Assembly (NCBI GenBank): GCA_003427395.1
Contig: BFEA01000815.1
Span: forward strand, 22,170-59,332
Origin: Chara braunii
Taxonomy: Eukaryota > Streptophyta > Charophyceae > Charales > Characeae
DNA length: 37,163 nucleotides
Direction: 5' to 3'
The position numbers and the translations under genes were made by a program. Positions 1-9,094 of the stretch are shown in pieces. Each line of letters opens with the position of its first letter. Within the stretch, counting starts at the first letter, position 1. Below the pieces are notes generated by a model that saw only the letters and a program-made list of their open reading frames with translations, searched no databases and was not told the DNA's origin.

Positions 1-600
1 TCTCTCTCTCTCTCTCTCCCCCCTACCCGCTCGCTTTTCTCCCTTTCTTCTTCTCCATCGCTTCCCTTACGCCTGTTCGATCCCGTCTTTCTACTTGTGC
101 CCTGCATCCCCCTTCCCGAAGTTCACGCCACCGATCCGTTTATTTCCCCCATCATCTTTTCTCCTTCCCCTGTGTTTGTCCCCTCTATCTTCCCGCCTTT
201 CTTCACCCCTTTCTCTCCTCCGTTGGGATCCCTTCCGATCTCCTACTCCTCCAATCTCCTACTCCTCTAATACTCGATGTTGCCCCTCCCAATCTGGTAT
301 GTCCTTTCCTATCTTCCTCTCTTCCTCTCTTCCTCGCTTCCTCTCGTCCGTCGCTCTTTCTCTTTTCACTGCTCTCTGTCCCCATCACCCGCATATCCAC
401 ATTTACCCGATCCCTCTCGTGATTCAGGCCCTTTCGTCATTATCCTGCTCTCTCCTTTCCTTATAGCCTGTTCCCCTCCCTCAGCGCCGAGCCTCTTTTA
501 CTGCCTTCCAACCTCTTCTTCCCCATCTTGTCTGGATCCCGTCCACGACCGACCGCATTTCTTACCCTGTTGCCTTGGCGTTCTTTCATCGGTCCATCCC

Positions 601-661
601 TACATCCTCACCGTGATTGGCTGACATTTCGACCTTCTCCCCTTCTCGATCCCACACCCTG

Positions 662-711
<50 letters not shown>

Positions 712-824
712 TCCAATCCCGCGCTGTCCATCCCCTACTTCACAAATCCGGTCCGCGACGTAGTACATCCTCACCATGACTGGCTGACATTCCGACCTCC
801 TCCCCCTCCCCCTCCCACACCCTG
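601..824. repeat. Two-copy tandem duplication, ~163 bp period
   Basis: The segment at 601-662 (TACATCCTCACC, then TGGCTGACAT, ending CACACCCTGA) recurs at 764-824 with scattered substitutions. The 46-base C run lies in the spacer. A shorter related piece (CACAAATCC, then CGACATAGCAC-like) occurs near 1328-1355, so the unit once extended further. Confidence 0.7.
663..708 (+). repeat. 46-base poly(C) / poly(G) homopolymer
   Basis: An uninterrupted C run is seen on the plus strand (G run on the minus). Such a tract can form a G-quadruplex on the minus strand and an i-motif on the plus strand. Its true length is unreliable in short-read assemblies. Confidence 0.9.
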
Positions 825-1388
825 ATCGGCCCCTCCAAATCACACCTGCCCACCCCCTTCTTCACGGATTAGGTCGTCCTCGACGTGTCCTCCTCCTCCC
901 ATTTACTTCCCGCCCGATCCTCCTCGACGTCTTCCCTGTCCGGTGAACCTGCTTGACGCCGGCAACGGCAATCTTACCGCCGGCATGCTTCACCCTCTCG
1001 CCGTGACTCCCCTTCTCCTTCTGCTTTCTCTGTGGCCGCGTTCTCATCCTGACCGACCAAATCCCGATCCTCTCATCCTCCCGATGCCTCATCCTGACCC
1101 TCTCCCCCTTCATCCTTCTCCTGCTACTCCAGCCCCTCACGATTTGGATGACGATCTTCTTCTCCCACTGTTCCTCCATTTCCAAGCGCAAGCGCAGGCC
1201 TCTCACCTTGTCCTCCCTGCCTGACCAGGCCCTGAACTTCCCCTACCGTAGCGTTCCTTCTCCTCCTGCCTCTCCGCATTCCCATCACGGCATGATCCCC
1301 GTCTAGTGCTTCCGATGGCGGCCGTGCACAAATCCTGTCCCGCTTGCGACATAGCACCCCCACCAAAAATGGAGTTGCAGTCCTAAAT

Positions 1389-1392
<4 letters not shown>

Positions 1393-1438
<46 letters not shown>
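1393..1438 (+). repeat. (GA)n microsatellite, ~23 units
   Basis: A perfect GA dinucleotide run. Confidence 0.95.
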
Positions 1439-1440
<2 letters not shown>

Positions 1441-1642
1441 TTTTTTTTAATTTCAACGAGAATTTTAGCAAATGATTCCACTTTGATTTAGTTAAATATC
1501 CCACCTTTTTGGCTTCAATGTGATTGAGTTGATCACTCCCTCACTGAAGTCGTCTTTCTTCACCTCAATTTGATTCAATTGATGATTCACTCACTGGACT
1601 GGTGCGCTTTCTATTTTCCGATGTTTTCGAGTGAGTGACTGC

Positions 1643-1647
<5 letters not shown>

Positions 1648-1688
<41 letters not shown>

Positions 1689-1741
1689 TGCGGGCGCGGG
1701 CGCGGGCGCGGGCGCGCGTGTGTGTGCGCGTGTGTGTGTGC

Positions 1742-1779
<38 letters not shown>
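1648..1779 (+). repeat. Composite (AG)n-(GGGCGC)n-(GT/GC)n-(AG)n microsatellite
   Basis: In order: AG repeat (about 1648-1686), four GGG triplets separated by CGC (1692-1712, a canonical G-quadruplex motif), alternating GC/GT purine-pyrimidine DNA to about 1754 (Z-DNA prone), then AG repeat to about 1779. Reading frames over this stretch are low-complexity artefacts. Confidence 0.9.
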
Positions 1780-2292
1780 AAACAGCACGCGAACCCACCT
1801 ATTGCGTTTTCGGGCCCGAGTCTGAACCGAACTCTCCACGTCTTCACGCACAACACCTCTGAGAGAGATTCGCTAAGGCGACGGCTGTTTGAACACAGCC
1901 CATTCGGGCAGCCACGGGAAGGAAACCGTTTGGGCGCCTTTTTCGTTTCTGGGCAGCGCAAGAAAGCAGAATCCCAGCATATGCAAAGCCTCTACGGAAA
2001 ATGAAGTGAAGTAGGGCCTACCGGGGGGGGCCCGCCGGCGCGTTAGCGCTTGGACCGACGTGATAACGTTACGGCGGGTATGATGTGCTCCTTAGCTTTT
2101 GGTTTTGTCAAAAGGCCTCCCCAGGGAGTCCCAGGTGGGGTACGAAGAACCCATGGCCAACAGCGGGGGGGAGGGCCTTTGTTACTTGCTGTAAGACAAG
2201 AAGACCACCTATGCTGAAGTTACACGACTGCTGCTGCTCATTCCTACAGCTTGTGCCCTAGTGAGAGGGAGTTGCTCTTTCTAAGGGAAGCT

Positions 2293-2338
2293 GGACCCGG
2301 TTTCCAGCAGGTGTCGCTCCCCACCAATAAATGGAGCA
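2293..2338 (+). mobile_element. SINE-like family A, copy 1 (core only)
   Basis: Contains the core motif shared by four places in the window: a GGACCCGGTTTCCAGCAGG-like start followed by CTCCCCACCAATAAATGG. No A-tail follows this copy. The family assignment is inference: the other copies are followed by A-rich tails, as expected of a retroposed SINE 3' region. Confidence 0.5.
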
Positions 2339-2607
2339 GCCCAGCAGCCGAGCCCTCAATCCTGGCGGTTCTCATACCACCTAGCGCTAGTGCCCTGACG
2401 CTGGCGGACCGGCAAGGCCCGGTCCCTCCGGCAAAATAGCACCTGGGGAGGGAAGCTCCTCGGCTGCTAGGCCTGTGCGCGCGCCGGACAGTCGCACGTG
2501 GCGCCTGTTGTTGATGACGTGGCCGTCCCGTGACGCTCGGGCAGAGGTAGCGCCAGCCGTGACGTTGAAGCGGAAACACAAGAGGGGCGCAGCTATCTAG
2601 GCTAGAG

Positions 2608-3555
2608 ATGGAGTTGGGGGGGGAGCTACAACGAGGAGCAGATGACTGGCTGATGACCTTGGAAGAAGGATGCAGGAGGTTACAGGTGATGGTGGGTGAG
2701 CTATCTTTGCGATCGCACAAGGAGCCAGAGGACGTAGGGGGGGCGATCTCTCTGGCTGGTTGGGTGAAGAATATGGCCGACGACATGTTGAACATCATCT
2801 GGGAGTTGGAGGAGGGGCCGGATCCCCAGTTAGAATCCTGCATCGATTGGACGAGGGCACATGGCATGATGTCTACCTGTTATGCCCTCTTCGCTGAGGG
2901 CCGTAACCTGCGCTATAAGCTGGAGGAGCGGTTGATGGGCGATGACAACAAGGAGGATGAGAACTGGTAGGAGAATGGAGCGCAGGAAGACAAGGCTAAC
3001 TCCGACGTCAACACCACCACCAACAACAACAACAATATTAACAACAACAACAACTGCAACAACAACAGCGACAACAACAACAATAGGCGTAGTGATAATA
3101 ACAATGACAACAACAACATCAGCGACAACAACGACTTCAACAACTACAACAACGGTCACAACGACAACGATGTCAGCATCAAGAACAACAACAACAACTA
3201 CGTCAATAATTACATTAACAACGATGAAGACTACAATGGCAGCGATATCCACAGCAGCAGCGATGCGGTGGGAATTGAGGCAGATAACAACAACAACGAC
3301 GATGGGGATGATAACAACAACAACTACGATGATGGCGTCAGCGGTGACGGTGGTGGCAGCGATGATGGCAATAGAGATGTGGGGATCAATAACAACAACA
3401 GATATGGAGATGAGAACAACAACAACTACGAGGATGACAACAACGATGACGGCGGTGGAAGCGGCGACGACGGCGACAGCAACGATCACGGGAGCAGCAT
3501 GGCAGAGAGCATCAGCACGACGGGATGTGCCTGGCGAAATGGGGCTTGGGGTTGA
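2608..3555 (+). pseudogene. Acidic, Asn/Asp-rich protein reading frame split by one in-frame TAG
   Basis: From ATG at 2608 the frame encodes 120 residues of ordinary, acidic, helix-like composition (begins MELGGELQRG; ends KEDENW) and meets TAG at 2968-2970. The same frame stays open to 3555: after a short linker come long Asn tracts encoded mostly by AAC, broken by Asp, Gly and Ser, then a short C-terminus (ends WRNGAWG). Without the TAG it would be about 315 residues. An in-frame TGA at 2566-2568 lies upstream, so 2608 is the first Met. The other plus frame reads as Thr-rich and the minus as Val-rich, and both are probably shadows. I do not recognise the N-terminal domain. The TAG could be a real disabling mutation, an assembly error or an intron boundary. 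Confidence 0.45.
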
Positions 3556-4059
3556 AGGAGCAATCTGTCGTCTCCCCCCCCTTCAATTTGCTGTTTTTAC
3601 ATGGTGACTTGTTCTTCATTGTCCCATGTTTTATTAGAGTTGACCAACCCTCGAAACTCTAATCATGAAGGCATGTCGATCGCCCCCAAGGGGATGTAGG
3701 GTGCTTAGGGTCTTGAGTTTTGCTTTGTTTCCCTTCCTAGGGTAATCGATGTCGATGGTTTTATAGATGGGATAATACTTCATGGGCACGAGGTCAATCC
3801 TTCCTTGTCGTAGGGTAGTAATCAAGCCTCTGTTCATCTTGGAAATATTCGGACAGATTATATCATTGATAAAGTTCACACGCATCATATCACACATATT
3901 TCATCACTAGTAGAGATTTGTGCTTAGTCTTGATACATATCACATCATATCATTGTTAGGGTTTTGTGTTTAGATTTTGATAGATATACAACACATACAT
4001 CACATACACATCACACATACATTACATACACCACATGTATCACAACTTTGTTAGGGTTG
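3556..4059. other. AT-rich spacer, no gene seen
   Basis: A minus-strand frame of 87 codons (3634-3897) resembles nothing I know. From about 3960 the DNA becomes a degenerate CACATA/CATACA repeat. Confidence 0.5.
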
Positions 4060-4084
4060 CGTGGATCTGCATAGGGGTGTTGGG

Positions 4085-4312
4085 CCAGCACATACATTCA
4101 CATCACCGTATAGGGATGGTAGACCCGATTTCCAGCAAATACATTCTCATAATTGTACAGGGACCCTGAAATCGATTTCCAGCAGGTGTAGCTCCTCACC
4201 AATAGATGGAGCCTTCGATGTCGGGGCCTACTTACTGGGGATGCTCTTATCACCTCGTTAAGTAGTTTTTCCATATAACGAAGTTTCTTAAAAAAAAAAA
4301 AAAAAAAAAAAA
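4085..4312 (+). mobile_element. SINE-like family A, copy 2, with 23-base A-tail
   Basis: Two degenerate ~48-bp units (each containing TTTCCAGCA) lead into the family core at about 4173-4214 (CAGCAGGTGTAGCTCCTCAC then CAATAGATGGAGC). About 75 bp later the sequence ends in an uninterrupted A run at 4290-4312. The A-tail places the 3' end and gives plus orientation. The 5' end is not defined. Confidence 0.55.
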
Positions 4313-4394
4313 GTGTAGTCAATAGTGTGATTGTAAGGCCATCTCTTAGAGACGTAAAGAGAGATGCCAACATCTCCTTCTCAATCCCAGGGGC

Positions 4395-4840
4395 TCTTGG
4401 GGAGGATAAGGATCGTAGTCCTTAATTCGTGAGGAATGAGGATGTGCTATGAAGTAGGGGTGATTCTTCAGGTATTGACCCTAGTCAGATGCATGAATAA
4501 GGGAGAGAAGATTCAAAGTTTCGAAGTGAGTGTGGCTGATCAAGTTGTGAACAGGCTCAAGGAACACACTGTCACTATCATCTTCCACGATCCACGAGGG
4601 GACTAGGCAGGCCGCTAGCCAGACTTCTTAGGCCTCTGCTCAGTTCCTGCCTACGAGAATCAAGGATGATATGATGCGAGCTTGCGAAAATGAGAAGATC
4701 TAGCATGCGAGCTTCGACTTGTTGGACTTGCATCGGGGATGGATCGAGATTGAAAGCCAGATTGAAAGCCCTAACGTCATTTCTTGTGTAGCCAAGAGTA
4801 CAGTGAAATCATACTTGGTCGGGCATTAGACAAGTTGGGG
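4395..4840 (+). pseudogene. Decayed LINE ORF1 fragment (plus strand)
   Basis: No long open frame exists, but piecewise translation aligns with the ORF1 protein of the minus-strand LINE at 30663-33030. Matches in order: IDPSQM against LDPGEM; RLKEHTVTIIFHD against WLKERTVSVIFKE; LPTRIKDDMMRACENE against LPKKIKDDTIRAYEDG; SPNVISCVAKSTVKSYLV against GPNPVLYVAKSREVAAYM. At least one frameshift (around 4535) and several stops separate these blocks. This is an old dead copy of the same ORF1 domain, with its 5' and 3' parts missing. Confidence 0.75.
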
Positions 4841-5042
4841 TTGACCAAAGCACAATTAATCCACCACTATGTTTAATAGTCATTTTTCTGCGATGAAGCG
4901 TGCGTGCATGCTGTAGCAAGTTTCGAGGATCGACCTACCGGAGCAAAATGGATGGCGGCACCAGGCAAAACAAGGCGTGTGCCGATTCTTTTTTTTTTGC
5001 GCACTGCGGGTTCTCAGGGTTGGCACCCACAGGGTCAAAAGA

Positions 5043-5068
5043 GTACCAGTGGTTTAAACCACCAATAC
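5043..5068. repeat. 26-bp imperfect palindrome, GTAC...GGTTTAAACC...GTAC type
   Basis: The sequence is close to self-complementary around the centre TTTAAA. A second near-copy lies at 6907-6932, with half copies near 6749-6768 and 7056-7070. The downstream DNA of each copy (CTATCG...GC) also resembles the others. Confidence 0.65.
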
Positions 5069-5559
5069 TTGGTCCAACTATCGATGCCGAGCCTGAAAAC
5101 GGCCTGTGCGCCGATTTGTACCGACCCGCCAGCGCAAGCAAAAAAAAACATTTTGGCAGGCGGCGCCAGCCTTTCAGGTTTCGCTGGACGCTGTGAAGTG
5201 CCAACCTGGGAGGGCCCAGGAAAGTGCGGATATGGGGGTGTGCCAAGGATTTTTGGAAAGTGGGGGTTGGAGTTCGAGATCGAAACTAGAATGTCCTGTG
5301 CCGGTTCTGTTGAGAGGAGTCATGATGGCGGCGGAGGGGGCAGTGGAATTACAGATAGATGATTTAGTAGTGGCAGTCATAGCCAGAGCTAGAGGGTGGA
5401 TGGGGAGAGTGGGTCTGGGCCTTTGGCCAAGGCATCCTCATCAACAACTCACTGCTTGCCATCATGTGGTATGTGGTTGCGGAAGGGGCAATGTCGGGCC
5501 TTGAAGGGGGCTAGTATGTCCAATTTCCTATGGTCCTGGAATCCTACAACCGATACAAC
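5069..5559. other. Unassigned DNA with short overlapping reading frames
   Basis: Several plus-strand frames of 80-150 codons overlap in different registers (for example 4904-5362 and 5106-5504). None has a recognisable domain or a clear coding preference, so I do not call a gene. Confidence 0.4.
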
Positions 5560-5676
5560 CATCAAGTGTGTGGCATGGGTAAGACTGATTCAAACCTACG
5601 AAGACATAAAGGTTAGGGGTGATTGGTCATCAAGTGCTTGGCATGGTTAAAACTGATTTAAACCTACGAAGACACC
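5560..5676. repeat. Two-copy tandem repeat, 68-bp period
   Basis: CATCAAGTG, TGGCATGG, AAACCTACGAAGACA occur in the same order at 5560-5610 and 5628-5676, with few differences. Confidence 0.8.
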
Positions 5677-5763
5677 GATTTTCGCTGCTTTTTCTCCGAA
5701 AAAGCCATGAAAAGCCCTCAAAATCCCGCTATCGGGATTACATTGTTTCCCGCTGCTAAGTGC

Positions 5764-5791
5764 GGGGGGGGGCAGGGCGGGTGGGAGTGGG
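5764..5791 (+). other. G-quadruplex motif
   Basis: A nine-base G run is followed by GGG, GGG, GGG and GGG separated by one to three bases on the plus strand. Confidence 0.6.
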
Positions 5792-5800
5792 ACCGTTCCT

Positions 5801-5812
5801 GCTCTGATACCA
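5801..5812 (-). promoter_or_regulatory. Primer-binding-site sequence complementary to initiator tRNA-Met
   Basis: The minus strand reads TGGTATCAGAGC, the usual 12-base primer-binding site of plant LTR retrotransposons. On the minus strand it is preceded by GTACA plus one base, compatible with an LTR ending in CA. I find no gag, protease, RT or integrase frame beside it, so this is at most a remnant or solo end. Confidence 0.4.
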
Positions 5813-6060
5813 GTGTACCGGACCCGCCGGGATGGCGGTCCGACAGGATGGAGAAGAAGGGGTTGAGGAAGGAGGAAGTGGAGATGGAGCTGGAAGGGAC
5901 AGCGCAGTTCCGATGCAGACTCAACACCGCACATACTTCAACAGTGCAAAAATGAACAATGATGAAAAAAAGACAACAGCCGGGGTATACCCCCAGCGGA
6001 CTGACAGACTGGACTAGACTGGTGCGGTTAGTGGTACCGGGCAGGACTGGAACAGCACAC

Positions 6061-6098
6061 GGCCTGTGGGGTCCGGCCACGGCCTGATCCCACAGGCC
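6061..6098. repeat. 10-bp inverted repeat with 18-base loop
   Basis: GGCCTGTGGG at 6061-6070 pairs with CCCACAGGCC at 6089-6098. No associated gene is visible. Confidence 0.6.
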
Positions 6099-6099
6099 G

Positions 6100-6906
6100 A
6101 ACTGGCAAATAGCCAAATAGGCCCTGGATGTGGGCCAGGGCAGATGGAGGTTTGTTGCATGAGGGGTGTTTTTCATAATCGACGGCGGGAAAAGAACAAT
6201 TGGGTGGAACCTTGCCCCCGGTGCATTGGATGAAGTCCATATTTCAGCAGATTGTGGGCAATCACGTCTTGACTTTTACAGTGTCACGTTTGGCGGACGG
6301 GGAAACAAATTGGACTGGTTGGGCAGAGACTTCTTTGGGCATACAACTTGCACTAGGGGCCTCGCTCCACCACTCTACAAACTCGATTTCCCATGTTTAG
6401 TACTCACCACGGGCCTTTTCTGACTTGAAGGTAACCCTCACTGTGCCACTCACCACATTTTTGGACTCACCGGGGGGGGGTGAGGGCAACGAGACAACCC
6501 CGGAGCGCAACAAGACAAGTCCCTGGCGGTGAGCCCACAAATACATGTCTATCCAAACAAACAGCTTTGATAACAAAGGGGTGATTGATACAGGAATGGG
6601 GTGTAGCAGATCACTAATTAGCTTCCCAACCCACTTTGTCGCCATAGCAGCAATGAGATATGGTGGGTTTACCATCAAAATCTCCTTAGACTGTCATGTA
6701 TGCAGTCGACTTAGGGGGCTGGGCAGTTCTACCTATAAAATCCCTTTCACTTTTAAACCATGAGTACCTTTCCCATATATCGGTCGTGGGCACTGCGCAC
6801 CGGCCCAAACATCAAGACTGGCCGACAATTTGCTTTATGGGCGGCCGCCCTTCCGCTCTAGGCCAACGCGTTACCCGACGCGCCTCTGAAAAAATAGCGG
6901 GGAAAG
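6100..6906. other. Unassigned DNA, no supported gene
   Basis: Short frames only (longest under 95 codons), none recognised. A G run near 6470-6480 precedes ordinary-composition DNA. Confidence 0.4.
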
Positions 6907-6932
6907 GTACTGGCGGTTTAAACCACTAGTAC
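6907..6932. repeat. 26-bp near-palindrome, second copy of GTAC...GGTTTAAACC...GTAC
   Basis: Self-complementary around TTTAAA with few mismatches; related to 5043-5068. Related half-sites lie about 140 bp before and 150 bp after, suggesting a degenerate tandem array from about 6745 to 7070. Confidence 0.6.
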
Positions 6933-7130
6933 ATCCAGCTATCGGCTGCGGGCCCTTTTCTGAAGCCGCCTACCACCGATTCAATTTATCTACGACGCTG
7001 GGCCTCCTAAATTTACGTAGGCGACGGGTTTTCTTTCCAGCAAGGCTGGGGCCGTGTACAGGCGGTTTAAGTTAGTGAGTAACGCAACTTGCAGTTTTTA
7101 CAATTTGCTAAACCAAACCCACAACAATGT

Positions 7131-7285
7131 TCAGGGACACTGGACCGTATTTCTTGCAGGTGCTGCTCCCCACCAATAGATGGAGTCTCTCCGGGAGTGC
7201 TAGTGGTGCCTGCTCTTATAAGCACCCCTAGCATCCACTAGGGTTGTTCTCTCGCTCTCTCTCTCGGTCAAAAAAAAAAAAAAAA
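7131..7285 (+). mobile_element. SINE-like family A, copy 3, with A-tail
   Basis: Core at about 7150-7187 (TGCAGGTGCTGCTCCC then CACCAATAGATGGAG), then about 80 bp including a CT-rich run, then 16 A at 7270-7285. The tail end overlaps the start of the downstream ~290-bp duplication. Confidence 0.5.
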
Positions 7286-7779
7286 GGGCCAAGCGACCTA
7301 TAAACTTTTTTGGGAGCGCTCCCGAACGTGAAATCCCTCTCCAGAATGCCTTTCGCCACACTGCACCCTCCAACGGCCCCCTCTCCAAGTCTGAAAATGA
7401 CAGTTGCCGCATCCAGACCCGTTCAATGTGAAGCAATCTGACAAAAGTCTGTTTGTCCCTTTGAGCTCCAGTCCCAAATCTGGGATGAAACTCCGAGATA
7501 CAAAGGAGCTTTGCACCCCCAACATCCACTCGGGTTGTTCTCTCTCTCTCTCTCTAAAAAAAAAAAAAAAAAGAGCCTCGCGACCTAGATACTGTCTTGG
7601 GAGTGCTCCCGAACATGAAATCCCGATCCAGAATGCCTTTCGCCACACTGCACCCTCCAACCGGCCCCTCTCCAAGTCTGAAAATAACAGTTGACACATC
7701 CAGACCCGTTCAGTGTGAAGCAGTCTGACAGAAGTCTGTTTGTCCCTTCGAGCTTCAGTCCCAAATATGGGATGAAACT
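7223..7779. repeat. Two-copy tandem duplication, ~290-bp unit
   Basis: 7223-7492 and 7514-7779 share GCACCCC, CATCCACT, GGGTTGTTCTCTC, a CT run, an A run, TTGGGAG...GCTCCCGAAC, GAATGCCTTTCGCCACACTG and GTCCCAAAT..GGGATGAAACT, with an offset of 287-291 bp. Both contain the A-run, so an already retroposed tail was duplicated. The minus-strand frame across it (7298-7873) is a repeat artefact. Confidence 0.85.
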
Positions 7780-8014
7780 TATTGGGGTTGTTGCGATCGG
7801 TGTTTTGGGATGAACCTAATGAGTGATAAACAACCGAAGTAACAAGACTGCTCCATAAGCTGTAAAATAGCATCTATCAGTCCAAGTGTATTGAGGCGAT
7901 CAAGGTGGTCGCACCGTCACGCAGAGGGGACGTGGCGGGCGTTAGGGTCTAGGAAACGGTTGACTTGCCTCTCTTCCTAGTTGGATGGGTTGTCGCCATG
8001 TGACAGGGAAGTTC

Positions 8015-8098
8015 TTTTTTTTTTTTTACACGAAACAGCTCCATCTATTGGTGGGGAGCAACACCTGCTGGAAACCGGGTCCAGCGTCCCATAGATAC
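8015..8098 (-). mobile_element. SINE-like family A, copy 4 (minus strand), with A-tail
   Basis: The plus strand shows 13 T (8015-8027), then GCTCCATCTATTGGTGGGG, ACACCTGCTGGAAACCGGGT and CCAGCGTCCC. Read on the minus strand this is the family core followed by an A-tail. A degenerate second piece (GGGAACCGAGCCCAGCGTCCC-like) follows at about 8120-8150. Confidence 0.55.
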
Positions 8099-8322
8099 AA
8101 GCATTACCTCACAAATTGGCACGAACTGGGAACCGAGCCCAGCGTCCCATAACAAATACCTTCAGAAGATTTGTCACTAAAAACCTAGTACTAGAAAAAT
8201 CCAATTGGCCTAAGAATAGTAGTATTTGAAAATTAAGATACCCGGGTCATTACCCGGCTTCGACTCAGAGATATTGGAACAACTTCAGACATGTCTACAC
8301 CTGAACTGTTTAAATAGCCAGA

Positions 8323-8346
8323 TTATATATATATATATATATATAT
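8323..8346. repeat. (TA)n microsatellite
   Basis: A perfect TA run of about twelve units. Confidence 0.9.
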
Positions 8347-8672
8347 CACTGAACTTAATCTTCAAAGGGGGCGTAGGACTAAGCCATTCACATTATAAAC
8401 AATACTAAGTCAACCCAAGTTACCTTTAGTTACACTCTTAATTATACTCTCTTCAGGTTGTGATAGGCTATAGTCAGACCACCTACACTTATAGAATAGT
8501 CTGATTAGCTCGTTCATAGTAAAATAGTAATAAAATATAGCCAAGTTATAACTTTTGGGTTCCAGCATGTGCGAGGCTTTGAGTCAGGCCACCTGAACTT
8601 ACAGAACAGTCTGGCTCTCTGCCTGATTCGTTCCTCATGATTTAGAACAAATTTCAGGAACGACTCAGGACA

Positions 8673-9012
8673 ACCCCCCATCACACCTCTTTACCTCACT
8701 CTGGCAAGACTGACTGCAGCGGAGCCACCATCTCTGTTGCTGTTGTACCATACTCCCATCCTACCAGCTAGCCACCTCACTGGCAGGACGCGTGATAACC
8801 CACCCTCTGATCCTACTCACCTTATTCGTTATTTGAGGTTCCTAAAAGTTTTTTTTCTTCAGAAAAAAGGAAGTCAGACCCCCCAAACAATCTCCTCTCC
8901 CCACTCCAGCAAGACTTACTGTAGCAGAGTCACCATCTCTGCTGCTGATGTACTCTATTCCCATCCTACCCGCTAGCCCACTCACTAGTAGGACGCGTGA
9001 TACCCCACCATC
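8673..9012. repeat. Two-copy tandem duplication, ~205-bp period
   Basis: 8673-8804 and about 8876-9012 share CACCATCTCTG.TGCTG.TGTAC, TCCCATCCTACC, GCTAGCC and AGGACGCGTGATA in order. The spacer holds an AT-rich stretch. Confidence 0.75.
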
Positions 9013-9094
9013 TTTTTTCCAAAAACTGCAATCGCAACAGTTCTGTCTTCGTCATCGAAAGGGAGGTCCCGGGTATGTTTTAATAAGGTCAGTT

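Larger units (their letters stand above)
1..1300. repeat. Pyrimidine-rich low-complexity region without a convincing gene
   Basis: The plus strand is strongly C/T-biased, beginning with a (TC)n run at base 1. Reading frames here are long only because CT-rich DNA lacks stop codons; their translations are Ser/Pro/Leu-rich and match no family I know. I see no splice-supported gene. Degenerate internal duplications and a long C run lie inside and are listed separately. Confidence 0.7.

Noticed and set aside
95-624. Overlapping Pro/Ser/Leu-rich frames on the plus strand
   Set aside because: Open only because the DNA is C/T-rich; no domain, and frames overlap in several registers.
1565-1961. Three minus-strand frames with SLSLSL and THTHTH runs
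   Set aside because: Direct translation of AG and GT microsatellites.
2830-3489. 219-codon minus-strand Val/Ile-rich 'membrane protein'
   Set aside because: Reverse complement of the AAC-rich tract; poly-Val arises from GTT and is not a real hydrophobic protein.
7298-7873. 191-codon minus-strand frame with internal repeats
   Set aside because: Lies entirely over the ~290-bp tandem duplication and its A-runs; no domain.
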